This document shows, one piece after another, positions 8,412-17,233 of a stretch of 64,000 bases of DNA (position 1 is its first letter; each line of letters opens with the position of its first letter). The notes below the pieces were generated by a model. The model searched no databases and had not been told where the DNA came from. It saw nothing but the letters and a program-made list of their open reading frames with translations. This stretch comes from Flavobacteriaceae bacterium GF1 (GTDB taxonomy: Bacteria > Bacteroidota > Bacteroidia > Flavobacteriales > Flavobacteriaceae): assembly GCA_009797885.1 (NCBI GenBank), contig WNKP01000002.1, positions 496,001-560,000 on the forward strand, given 5' to 3'. Both the position numbers and the translations under genes were made by a program.

Positions 8412-11400
8412 TGGGTTTGAGGTTGTAAAACGGTTCTAGCTTCCCCGGTGGTGTCATAAATAATGATTTCTTCCATATCGGGATGAACCAAAAGTTTTCT
8501 GGGGCTCTGCGACAGATACGTATTCCCGTAGTAGAATTCATATCGTGATTTTCGTCCATCGGAAAATTTTACATCGGCATAGGCATCAAGTGGCAACAAA
8601 TTGACAATATCTCTATTCTCCGATGTATTTTGAGCGTGTTTATAGACTTTTAAGTCCCCGGAGTTGGCAGCGGCTAGAAGAATACTTTCCCCAGATATTA
8701 TGGCATTGGCAATACTCTTTTGATCTTCATTCAAATAAAGTCCCGTTTTCATCGCGCTTCGGGATAAAAATTTCCCAGTGCCGTCATTTTTTAGAAAAAC
8801 GCCGTTTGAGGCATCATAGTTGCCAAAAAGTGCTTCTGCAGAATTCAAATTACCGGACACGATTACGTCAAGGTAGCCGTCAAAATCAACATCTTGAACG
8901 AGCATACCAAAAACAGGTGATACCTGACATTCCATCGGTAAAGCGCTTAACTTAAAGATACCGTCCCCAAGGTTTTCCAGGTAGGAGGTCGTTAAAATAC
9001 TGGCCTTTAAGATTTCCATGGATCTCTTGCGGTCACCTTCTTTTAAGACTTCATCAAAAGTTGCCTGAGAGAATGATAGGTAGGTTTTAAACCTTTTTTT
9101 ATAGGCAATGATTTGATCGATCAACGCATCTCTGGCGTGTAGCGGGAATTCTTCATATTCGCCCTCATCGTTGATCATGTAGTGGGAGAGTAGGGGGTCT
9201 ATCTTGTCATTTTCATCAAAATCGCCTGCATAAAGCCTCACGGGGCGCTGCCTTGAGGCCTTAATATAACTGTTAAGGCCAAAGTTCCCAATAAGGTAGT
9301 CCATATCCCCATCGCTATCAAAGTCTGCGGAAGCAATACTGTTCCACCATCCTTGGGTGTCCGTTAGATCGGTCTCCTTGTAGGGTTGAAGTGTACCCTT
9401 ATGGTTTTTAAAAAATTGAATTTCCGTCCATTCACCCACTGCTATTAAATCTACCCAACCATCGTTGTTAAAATCCGTCCAAAGGGCATCGGAAATCATA
9501 CCTATTTCATTTAGTGCGTTTGGAGTGGCATCCACGAAAACACCGTTGTCATTTCTGAGCAATGTGCTTTTCGGAGCGGTGGGATATGCCCCAGGGACTA
9601 TTTTTCCTCCAATGAATAAATCAATATCTCCATCCCGATCATAGTCCGCACCTTTTACGGGTCCCCCACTTGAGGGCAATTGAGGTAAATTGTCCGAGCG
9701 AATAAAGCTCCCGTTTTCGTTGAGGTATAACCTATCTTGATAATAGGTTTCGTCATTGGCATGTTCAGTGCCCCCACTGACAATATAGAGGTCATTGTCG
9801 TTATCGTTATCGGCATCGAAAAGCAACAGACCGCCATCTTCGTAAATTGGGTCATCACCGATGAGGGTGTCTTTTTCGAACTTTCCATCAATTTGTCTGA
9901 ATACTGTTGGATGAAAACCGGAGGAACCACCAATGATAATATCGTCTTCTTTATCCCCATTGATATCACCAACAGTCATTGCGGGCCCTTCCCTGGAATA
10001 CATTTTTAGGAAAAGGGGATCGCTCTTAAAATCAATGAAGTTATTTTCCGAGTGACGAAAAGATAAACCTAAAGTGTCCGATACTTTTGTGAATATAGTT
10101 TCGGTTGGTTTGGATAGAGGTGCCCGGTTGGATGGTCGATATGTGATTTGAAGGGTTTCGTTCACCTTTACATCCCTAATCAGTTGATAATTACCGTCTG
10201 GCCATGCTATAACGATACTATCAATTTTTGAGGTATTGCCAAGCCCCATATGGATGATGTGTCCCATACTCGATAAATATCCCCGCACATGTGAATGGTA
10301 GTAGGTCTGCGTTTTATCCCCGTAATGGATTTTTAGTTTAGCGCCCAGGCCATTGGTGTTCTTTTCAAATCCCTTAAGCTTGATCTTTATAAAATTAGCT
10401 GCTGATGTGCTTTCCCCATGTGGATTGGTATTTTCGTATAGGAATGACTCTTGGCCAAGATTGTTGACTATAATTTCAAGATCACCATCATTATCCAGGT
10501 CTGCGAATGCCGCTCCATGTGAAAACGACGGCTCCGTTATGCCCCATGCTTTTGAAGCATCTTCCAAAATTAACCGCCCCTTGTTTTTGTAGATAAAGTT
10601 GGGCTCTTTGATTTGTCTCAGTTTGTTGAGGGTTTCCTTCTGATAGGCAATGTTGTGGTCTTGGGTTCCAAACCTAAGTTTTTCCTTTACGCCAAGGGCA
10701 AAATCCAAATCTGTCAAATCCTTATAATATCCATTTGTGATGAACAGATCTAAGCTTCCACTATTGTCAAAATCGGCCCATATTGGGGCCCAGCTCCAGT
10801 CCGTGGCATATAATCCGGACATGGTACCTATTTCACTGAATTGGGGTTCCCCCTTTTCATCAAAGCCAGCATGCATCTGTAGGGTATTCCTAACATTTTG
10901 GGGGATATAACCTAAATCCGTTCTGTACTCAAAGAGGTCATAATTCAAAGGGGCCTGCATAAGTTTTTGGCGACTATTGGATTGCGGTAACATATCCATT
11001 ACCGTTATATCCATGAGACCGTCGGAATTTATATCTGCAATATCCACACCCATGCCATTATAACTGGAATGTCTTAGGTATTCCATGGCTTTTTCCTCAA
11101 ATGTTCCCTCACCAGTGTTGATGTACAGTAAGTCGTTGGAAATAAAATCGTTGGCTACATAAATGTCTGGCCAACCGTCATTATTGATGTCACTTATGGC
11201 TACACCAAGGGAATAGCCTTCATTGATCATACCCACCGACTCAGAGACATCGGTAAACGTACCGTCTCCGTTGTTCTTATAGAATTTATCCCTGGTATAC
11301 CTGTACATTTCCAAGTTTCTGGGCCTAGTGGTATTTCGATCGTTCATCAATTGCGAGTTAACCGCTATGAATACATCAAGGTCATTATCCCGATCGAAAT

Positions 11401-11923
11401 CAAAAAAAACGGCTTGGGTACTGATCGTTTCATCGGCCAAGCCATATTCAGATGCCATTTCTTTAAAGGTAGGAATGCCCTTTTCATCCTTACCCTGGTT
11501 AATGTACAAGAGGTTAGGTTCTCCCTTGCCAACCGTACATACGTAGATATCCTGCAGGCCATCTGCATTGATATCGACAAACGTTGATCCGCTTGCCCAA
11601 TACTGATGCACCAATCCAGCAGATTCCGTGATGTCCTGAAATTTTAAATTTCCCTTGTTCAGATATAGTTTTGATGGTACGTGGTTTCCTGTAAAATAGA
11701 TATCCAATAAGTCGTCATTATTAAAGTCCGCCACCGTAACACCGGCGCCATTGTAGAAATAGTAATTATTGGCCAGGCTCAAAGAATCGGTTTCAAAGAC
11801 CTGGTTCATAAAATCGATGCCAGAAGCATGGGGAGGTACCCTTTCAAAACGTTGGTTTGTTGGTCGATTACACGAAATAAGAAAAACTCCCGCAAAAGCT
11901 ACTAATAGGAATAATGGCTTCAT
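8408..11923 (-). CDS. FG-GAP/VCBS repeat and ASPIC/UnbV domain lipoprotein (first of pair)
   Basis: This is a lipoprotein of about 1171 residues. I place the start at 11923, giving MKPLFLLVAFAGVFLISC with the lipid-anchored Cys18. The frame is open for 20 codons upstream, but that stretch overlaps a strong stem-loop and would bury the signal peptide. The N-terminal half has FG-GAP/VCBS blades (DFNNDDLLDIYFTGN, DINADGLQDIYVC, DINNDGWPDIYVAND). An ASPIC/UnbV domain lies at ~510-595 (NGLGAKLKIHYGDKT, HMGLGNTSKIDSIVIAWPDG), followed by a second propeller. It lies 110 bp downstream of susD and overlaps the next paralogue by 4 bp. The position right after susCD suggests an accessory surface glycan-binding protein of this PUL. 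That function is inferred from context and not from a catalytic motif. Confidence 0.85.
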   Translation of the reverse strand: MKPLFLLVAFAGVFLISCNRPTNQRFERVPPHASGIDFMNQVFETDSLSLANNYYFYNGAGVTVADFNNDDLLDIYFTGNHVPSKLYLNKGNLKFQDITESAGLVHQYWASGSTFVDINADGLQDIYVCTVGKGEPNLLYINQGKDEKGIPTFKEMASEYGLADETISTQAVFFDFDRDNDLDVFIAVNSQLMNDRNTTRPRNLEMYRYTRDKFYKNNGDGTFTDVSESVGMINEGYSLGVAISDINNDGWPDIYVANDFISNDLLYINTGEGTFEEKAMEYLRHSSYNGMGVDIADINSDGLMDITVMDMLPQSNSRQKLMQAPLNYDLFEYRTDLGYIPQNVRNTLQMHAGFDEKGEPQFSEIGTMSGLYATDWSWAPIWADFDNSGSLDLFITNGYYKDLTDLDFALGVKEKLRFGTQDHNIAYQKETLNKLRQIKEPNFIYKNKGRLILEDASKAWGITEPSFSHGAAFADLDNDGDLEIIVNNLGQESFLYENTNPHGESTSAANFIKIKLKGFEKNTNGLGAKLKIHYGDKTQTYYHSHVRGYLSSMGHIIHMGLGNTSKIDSIVIAWPDGNYQLIRDVKVNETLQITYRPSNRAPLSKPTETIFTKVSDTLGLSFRHSENNFIDFKSDPLFLKMYSREGPAMTVGDINGDKEDDIIIGGSSGFHPTVFRQIDGKFEKDTLIGDDPIYEDGGLLLFDADNDNDNDLYIVSGGTEHANDETYYQDRLYLNENGSFIRSDNLPQLPSSGGPVKGADYDRDGDIDLFIGGKIVPGAYPTAPKSTLLRNDNGVFVDATPNALNEIGMISDALWTDFNNDGWVDLIAVGEWTEIQFFKNHKGTLQPYKETDLTDTQGWWNSIASADFDSDGDMDYLIGNFGLNSYIKASRQRPVRLYAGDFDENDKIDPLLSHYMINDEGEYEEFPLHARDALIDQIIAYKKRFKTYLSFSQATFDEVLKEGDRKRSMEILKASILTTSYLENLGDGIFKLSALPMECQVSPVFGMLVQDVDFDGYLDVIVSGNLNSAEALFGNYDASNGVFLKNDGTGKFLSRSAMKTGLYLNEDQKSIANAIISGESILLAAANSGDLKVYKHAQNTSENRDIVNLLPLDAYADVKFSDGRKSRYEFYYGNTYLSQSPRKLLVHPDMEEIIIYDTTGEARTVLQPQTQ

Positions 11924-11957
11924 GTTTACTTTTAAATCCCTGTAATCGTGTTGAACG

Positions 11958-11994
11958 GACAAGACAGCCTGCCAGTAATGCAAGCTGTCTTGTC
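11958..11994 (-). repeat. Intergenic stem-loop between susD and the FG-GAP genes
   Basis: A perfect 11-bp inverted repeat (GACAAGACAGC / GCTGTCTTGTC) pairs 11958-11968 with 11984-11994. After one mismatch, three more pairs (TGC/GCA) leave a loop of about 7 nt. On the transcribed minus strand no T-run follows the hairpin, so it is not a standard terminator. It more likely stabilises the susCD 3' end, sets an RNA processing point or attenuates downstream expression. It also argues against the longer start of the next gene. Confidence 0.7.
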
Positions 11995-12033
11995 AAAAAT
12001 TTACTTAACTTAAAAAAACTACTAACTCAAAAA

Positions 12034-13521
12034 TTAATTTTGTTCCCAGTCCGTGAGCGCTATATCCACGGCGGGTATTGGCCATAGGGCATCGTCAGCG
12101 GTGTAGCCGCGATCTCCCAGGAATTCTTCAGCTCGATCTCGATATATCAAATCGTGAAAACGCACGCCTTCGTATGCAAGTTCAACCCTTCTTTCATGAA
12201 GTATGATATCCCGGAGCATGGATTGATCCAATCCAGGATTGTTAGCATCATTGATGGGTTGCAAACCTGCACGGTCCCGTATTCTGTTCAGGGGTTCCAG
12301 GGCTGCTTGGGATACTGCGGACAATTCATTTTGTGCTTCCGCTTTTAATAGCAGTATTTCGCCAAAACGTATCACCTTATAATTGTGATCCGTTCCATTG
12401 TTACTGCTATTGTCAAAATCCAATACCGTATACTTTTTAAGTCCAAAAGGAGAGCCGGTATCCCTTTCATGATTGTTATTATCCGGGTCAAAGGTTTCAT
12501 CGCCGTAGGGATCCCCTTCTTGATAAACGGTTTCGCCCAAACGAATATCACCTGCTTCATAGTCTTGGACCAAATCCTCGGAAGGGGACATAAAACCCCA
12601 ACCTGCACCTCCATGCTTTGGCGCAGAATATTTTGAGAACCAATTTGAGTTCCAATCGCCGGATGAATTCCAAACGCTTATTGAAGCATTTGAGACTGCA
12701 TATTGGATTTCGAATATGGACTCCATATTGTTATTACCTTGTGTTGAGAAATTTTCACCATATGTTGGTGCCAAATCATAGCCCGCAGGACTGTTGATAA
12801 CCAAATCGGCGTATCGATCCACTTCTGACCAGTTACCTAAAAGTGCATGTATCCTGGCCAACATGGCATTGGCGGCACCACTGGTTGCCCTACCGACATT
12901 GGAGGCATCATAACTATCGGGTAAGCTTGCCGCAGCATTTTCAAAATCATTGATAATGAACTCCCAGGTTTCCCCAGCGGAAGACCTGGGCAATGGCTCT
13001 TCATTGATGTTCGGTACTTCGGTATACAGGGGAAGACCGCCATAAGCCGTTGCTAGGTTATAATAGTGTAAGGCCCTTAAAAATGTGGCCTCTCCAAGTA
13101 TTCTGGTTTTTAGACCTTCGGTGAAATCCAAATTGGTCTCCATGGCACCTACATTTTGCAGAACGGAATTCGCACGATTGACCCCTCCCCAAGCAGATTG
13201 ATAAAACTCCTGGTTCCTGATATTGTTTGCACTCACCGTGTAAAACTGAAATTCATTGTATTCTGCCCTATCACCCGCACCATTGCCACCCTTTACGGCG
13301 TCCGCTCCTGAAATATTCAGTAGAAGCGGATAATTGAAGGCATAGTAGTTCATGTGCTGAAAACCATCATATGCGCCGTTTATGGCGGCAATGGCATCGT
13401 CAGCCGATGTGTAAAAAGCCGTGGTTGTCAAGGCATCCTGCGGTTCCTGCTCCAAGAAATCGTCGCACGCCCAAACCAGGATCATCGAGGCTGTTAAGAT
13501 CAATGGAATTCTTTTTTTCAT
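12034..13521 (-). CDS. susD: SusD/RagB family outer-membrane glycan-binding lipoprotein
   Basis: This 495-residue lipoprotein has lipobox VWAC (Cys19) and the usual SusD start CDDFLEQEPQDALTTTAFY. The N-terminal SusD-like TPR helices (for example ILGEATFLRALHYYNLATAYG) and the C-terminal RagB block (ILLLKAEAQNEL, ELAYEGVRFHDLIYRD) are both present, and the length is typical of the family. SusD proteins form a lid over the SusC pore and bind the incoming oligosaccharide outside the outer membrane. The gene follows susC by 23 bp, so the two are co-transcribed. The sequence does not show which sugar is bound. A stable RNA hairpin follows the gene. Confidence 0.95.
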   Translation of the reverse strand: MKKRIPLILTASMILVWACDDFLEQEPQDALTTTAFYTSADDAIAAINGAYDGFQHMNYYAFNYPLLLNISGADAVKGGNGAGDRAEYNEFQFYTVSANNIRNQEFYQSAWGGVNRANSVLQNVGAMETNLDFTEGLKTRILGEATFLRALHYYNLATAYGGLPLYTEVPNINEEPLPRSSAGETWEFIINDFENAAASLPDSYDASNVGRATSGAANAMLARIHALLGNWSEVDRYADLVINSPAGYDLAPTYGENFSTQGNNNMESIFEIQYAVSNASISVWNSSGDWNSNWFSKYSAPKHGGAGWGFMSPSEDLVQDYEAGDIRLGETVYQEGDPYGDETFDPDNNNHERDTGSPFGLKKYTVLDFDNSSNNGTDHNYKVIRFGEILLLKAEAQNELSAVSQAALEPLNRIRDRAGLQPINDANNPGLDQSMLRDIILHERRVELAYEGVRFHDLIYRDRAEEFLGDRGYTADDALWPIPAVDIALTDWEQN

Positions 13522-13544
13522 AGTTTCAATTTTTGAGTTACAAA

Positions 13545-16500
13545 TTAAAATCCAACATTTACTCCTAGACTTATGGTCCTAGCTATAGGATACCGTCCAA
13601 AATCAACCCCGTTCAACGTATTGTTTTCAAAGGTGGCACCTACTTCAGGGTCTAATCCAAAATCATAATTGTCAAAAGTTAGAAGGTTTTGTCCCCCTAC
13701 AAATATTCTAAAGTTAGAAACATCCAGGGACTTTAAAAGATTGTCCGGCAATGTGTAGCCAATCTGTAAGGATCTTAACCTTAAATAAGACCCATCATGA
13801 ATAAAGTAATCCGAGTTTCGGTAATTGTTGTTTGCATTTGCCAGGTCTATACGTGGAACTGAATTACTGGTGCCCTCACCGCGCCAAACGTTGTTATAAA
13901 GCGGGGCAAATTTGTTGTCAGGTTTGGTGAAATCACCCGCTTGCTGTAAAACTTTCGCAAAAATCTCATTTCCGTGCACACCTTGAAAGGCGAAGGAAAA
14001 ATCGAAATTTTTATAGGTGGCATTAAAGGAAAAACCATAAGTGATATCCGGTATGGGACTACCCAGAAAAGTTTGGTCCTCATCATCTACCACTCCATCG
14101 CCATTTATATCGGCAAACCTAAAATCTCCTGGTGCCGTATCGGAACTTTGGTAAGCTCCAGTTGGGGAAGCATTGTTCAGGGCATCAATTTCCCCTTGAT
14201 TTTGAAAAATTCCTTCCGTGACAAAGCCAAAAAACGAACCAATTGGGAAACCAACATCTGTTCTTGTGGACAGGGCCTCATCAAATTGAATAATTGGTCC
14301 ACCTGCCCCTAAACTTTCCACATTGTTATCCAAGGTTGCTAAATTGGCGTTAAAGGACCATTGAAAATCACCTTCAAAATCATTGATTCCCAAATCGAAT
14401 TCAAAGCCTGTATTGGTAACAACACCAGCATTGACCACAGGAAACTGGGTGGCGGAATTCCTTATAAAACCGAATGCCAAAGGGACCGTGCCCTGCAATA
14501 GGATGTCTTCGGTCTCTTTGTCAAAATAGTCTACGGAAAGCGTAACTTTTCTATTCCAGAAGGCCATATCAACACCAATGTTGGTTTGCGTGGAAGTTTC
14601 CCAGGTAACATCTGGATTGGCCGGTTGTGGAGCAAAAACACCCGATTGGACCTCTCCGTTTTCACCAAAAGGGAATCCTCCGGTATTCACCAACAACGGA
14701 AGATATTGGAAGGGTGCAATTTCTTGATTACCAAGTTGGCCCCAACTCGCCCTTAATTTGAAGGTAGTCAACACCTCATTTTTAAAGAAGTCCTCGTCCG
14801 AGACCAACCATCCCGCAGAGGCAGAAGGGAATATACCATATCGGTTGCCTGGTCCAAACCGGGAAGAACCATCCCTTCTCACACTTGCTGTTAAAAAATA
14901 CCGATTTTTGTAGTTGTAACTGGCCCTTCCAAATTGGGATATCAATGACCAATCCGTTAAGCTGCCATTGGCACCAAGAACGGTGGTCCCTGCATTTAAG
15001 GCTATCAATTCATTATTTAAAAATCCACCTGTCTGCGAGGATTGGGCCGAAAAGGTTGATTCTTGTTGTGTAAATCCAGCTAAGAGATCCAGCTTGTGGT
15101 TTTCATTGAATGTTTTGGAGTAGGACAATAAATGCTCTACCAACCAAATCCATTCCCTACTATCAAATCTAGTTGCCTCAGCTATTTGCCCCTGACTCCC
15201 TCGGCCTTCTACCTCGGTAAGGAATCTATTTGATCCACCATACAAAAAGTCCCCCCCAAGATTTAATCGGTACGTGAGCCCCTCCAGAATATCATATTCC
15301 GCAAAGACATTTCCAAGAAACCGAAACTGTTCCGTCTCCAGGGTGTCTTCGTCGGTTCTGACCAAGGGATTCACCCTTAGGAAGCTGATACCGACATCGG
15401 CGGGTTGACCTAAGCTTCCATCGGGAAGCCTGGCAGGAATAACGGATGGATAAATCGCTGTTAATGGTATGGCAGCCCCAAAAACTTGATTTTCATCAAC
15501 TTGGTTATTGGTCGCTCTTGATATTAAGGCGTTGTTTCCTATTCTAAATCTTTTTCCGACTTTATGGGAGCTGTTTATCCGAAGTGAAAGTCTATTGAAG
15601 TCAGTACCCCTTACGATACCATCCTGGTCAAAATAGCCCAATGAGAGTAAGAAATTGGAGTCCTCGTTTCCTCCACTTGCACTCACATTAAAATTATTGA
15701 GAATTGCAGTTCGAAATATTTCGTCCTGCCAGTTGGTATTGGCCGGATTAATGAACTCCGGAGGTTCTGCGCCAGCAACTTGATTGAATTCCCGTAGAAA
15801 ATCCTGGTAACCCGGACCATCCAAAATATCCAATTCCTTTTCTTTACTCTGAATCCCAACAGAGTAATCCAAATTGACGCGAATTTTTCCGGCCTTGCCC
15901 TTTTTGGTGGTTATGAGAACAACGCCATTGGCTGCGCGAGAACCATAAATAGCACCCGAAGCGGCATCTTTTAAAACCTCAATGGATTCTATATCATTGG
16001 GATTAAGCGTATTCAAAACCCCTGAGGGTTGGGTGCCTGACTGCCTCCCCTGGTTATTGTTGAAAACGGGAACCCCATCAATTACATATAAAGGCTCATT
16101 GTTACCAGGTGTTCCAATACCCCTAATACGAATGTTGGTAGAACCACCTGGGGAACCTGAACTTTGGGACACCTGAACCCCTGCTACCCGACCAACCATT
16201 GCCTGATCAAAGCCTGTAACGGTTTGTTCGGTAATCACGCCTTCAGAGATGGTACTTATGGCTCCGGTAATTTCACGTTTGGTCTTTGTTCCGTAGCCCA
16301 CGACTACCACCTCATCAAGAGCTGAGGTACTGGCCTTTAGAATTACGTTTATGGTCGTTTGACCGTTCAAGGAAATTTCTTGAGCTTCAAAACCAATGTA
16401 GGAAACCACTAGAGTAGCATTGGCATCGGAAACTTCCAATGAAAAATTTCCATCAAAATCGGTTTGGGCCCCGTTTGATGTGCCTTTTTCAATAACCGTT

Positions 16501-16742
16501 GCTCCAGGTAAGGGGACACCGGCGTCATCAACCACAGTTCCAGTAATGGTCTGTTGAAGAGGTCCCTTTAAAGCTGTACTTGAGGTGAAGTATTCTGAAT
16601 TTTCCTTATGGGAATGGTTTGAAAAAGAAAAATTTAAAAAGAACACGCTTACTAAAAGTGCAACGGCACACTTGGCATTGCGCTTTATTTCAGAAATAAT
16701 ATCTGCACTCTGACAAATCTTTGATGGTGATTGTTTTTTCAT
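13545..16742 (-). CDS. susC: SusC/RagA family TonB-dependent outer-membrane transporter
   Basis: This is a 1065-residue importer of oligosaccharides across the outer membrane, driven by TonB. A 22-residue charged lead precedes the hydrophobic signal segment (CAVALLVSVFFLNFSFS). Residues ~65-150 are a carboxypeptidase-regulatory-like domain (ITGTVVDDAGVPLPGATV). The TonB-box-like DEVVVVGYGT follows, then the plug (VYVIDGVPV-like LYVIDGVPVFNNN, DIESIEVLKDAASGAIYGSRAANGV), and a 22-stranded barrel that ends in a terminal Phe. The length is normal for SusC. It has its own long upstream region (491 bp) with two TTAAACGTTTAA sites and a TATATTTG box, so it probably heads the susCD transcript. Partner is the SusD encoded 23 bp downstream. 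Confidence 0.97.
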   Translation of the reverse strand: MKKQSPSKICQSADIISEIKRNAKCAVALLVSVFFLNFSFSNHSHKENSEYFTSSTALKGPLQQTITGTVVDDAGVPLPGATVIEKGTSNGAQTDFDGNFSLEVSDANATLVVSYIGFEAQEISLNGQTTINVILKASTSALDEVVVVGYGTKTKREITGAISTISEGVITEQTVTGFDQAMVGRVAGVQVSQSSGSPGGSTNIRIRGIGTPGNNEPLYVIDGVPVFNNNQGRQSGTQPSGVLNTLNPNDIESIEVLKDAASGAIYGSRAANGVVLITTKKGKAGKIRVNLDYSVGIQSKEKELDILDGPGYQDFLREFNQVAGAEPPEFINPANTNWQDEIFRTAILNNFNVSASGGNEDSNFLLSLGYFDQDGIVRGTDFNRLSLRINSSHKVGKRFRIGNNALISRATNNQVDENQVFGAAIPLTAIYPSVIPARLPDGSLGQPADVGISFLRVNPLVRTDEDTLETEQFRFLGNVFAEYDILEGLTYRLNLGGDFLYGGSNRFLTEVEGRGSQGQIAEATRFDSREWIWLVEHLLSYSKTFNENHKLDLLAGFTQQESTFSAQSSQTGGFLNNELIALNAGTTVLGANGSLTDWSLISQFGRASYNYKNRYFLTASVRRDGSSRFGPGNRYGIFPSASAGWLVSDEDFFKNEVLTTFKLRASWGQLGNQEIAPFQYLPLLVNTGGFPFGENGEVQSGVFAPQPANPDVTWETSTQTNIGVDMAFWNRKVTLSVDYFDKETEDILLQGTVPLAFGFIRNSATQFPVVNAGVVTNTGFEFDLGINDFEGDFQWSFNANLATLDNNVESLGAGGPIIQFDEALSTRTDVGFPIGSFFGFVTEGIFQNQGEIDALNNASPTGAYQSSDTAPGDFRFADINGDGVVDDEDQTFLGSPIPDITYGFSFNATYKNFDFSFAFQGVHGNEIFAKVLQQAGDFTKPDNKFAPLYNNVWRGEGTSNSVPRIDLANANNNYRNSDYFIHDGSYLRLRSLQIGYTLPDNLLKSLDVSNFRIFVGGQNLLTFDNYDFGLDPEVGATFENNTLNGVDFGRYPIARTISLGVNVGF

Positions 16743-16812
16743 GAGCGATGATTGGTTTAGTTAAATTAATTGCACTTGGTACAACAGTATCTGTATCAGT
16801 TAGAATTTTAGG

Positions 16813-16824
16813 TTAAACGTTTAA
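16813..16824. promoter_or_regulatory. Palindromic operator TTAAACGTTTAA (site 2)
   Basis: This is the second exact copy of the 12-bp palindrome, 70 bp upstream of the susC start codon. With site 3 it makes a pair whose centres are 132 bp apart, a spacing that would allow DNA looping by a tetrameric regulator. It would lie inside the leader if transcription starts at the box at 16934-16941. Confidence 0.6.
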
Positions 16825-16933
16825 GCAAATATTCAAAAAATAAGTCCTTTTGTTTTAGTTGAGTTGGATTTTGGACCCTATTAAATTAGTACCTACCATG
16901 TTTTACTCGTGGTTTTTAAAATTCAGAGTGAAC

Positions 16934-16941
16934 CAAATATA
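16934..16941 (-). promoter_or_regulatory. Candidate susC promoter -7 box (TATATTTG)
   Basis: On the minus strand these bases read TATATTTG, an exact match to the Bacteroidota -7 consensus TAnnTTTG. Operator site 3 lies immediately upstream, between this box and the expected -33 position. No TTG is present at the expected -33 distance; the stretch there is A-rich on the plus strand. Transcription from here would give a leader of about 185 nt. The match is seen directly; use of the promoter is inferred. Confidence 0.45.
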
Positions 16942-16944
16942 TGC

Positions 16945-16956
16945 TTAAACGTTTAA
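16945..16956. promoter_or_regulatory. Palindromic operator TTAAACGTTTAA (site 3)
   Basis: This third exact copy lies 3 bp upstream of a TATATTTG box read on the minus strand. A protein bound here would cover the spacer between the -33 and -7 elements, the classic position for a repressor. It is the best placed of the four sites for direct control of susC. Confidence 0.6.
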
Positions 16957-17233
16957 ATAAAAAAATAAAATTGCAGTATTCGTAATATTTTAAACGTATT
17001 TTCAAGGATATGTCAATTTTACCTACAAGAAAGATAGGAATATACGAGCTTTGGGGTGCAATCGTTTTCCGTGGAAAATAATAATGGACGCAATTCTTGA
17101 AAGCTCAAACAACAAATCTTGCTTTCGATGACCATTTTTCAACTAGGTTTTTTTGGATCTAATCATCCTGAATCCTAAGAAAGGACCATTGCTAAAAAAG
17201 ATAAGGATTCATTGTCCTATTTTTTTGGAGGAA

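Larger units (their letters stand above)
16743..17233. other. Non-coding control region between sulfatase and susC
   Basis: These 491 bp hold no supportable gene. They contain two exact TTAAACGTTTAA palindromes, a -7 type box for susC and, near the sulfatase stop, a weak inverted repeat (GAATCCT at 17170-17176 and AGGATTC at 17204-17210) with no clear T-run. The region is AT-rich and most probably acts as the susC promoter and 5' leader. Confidence 0.6.
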
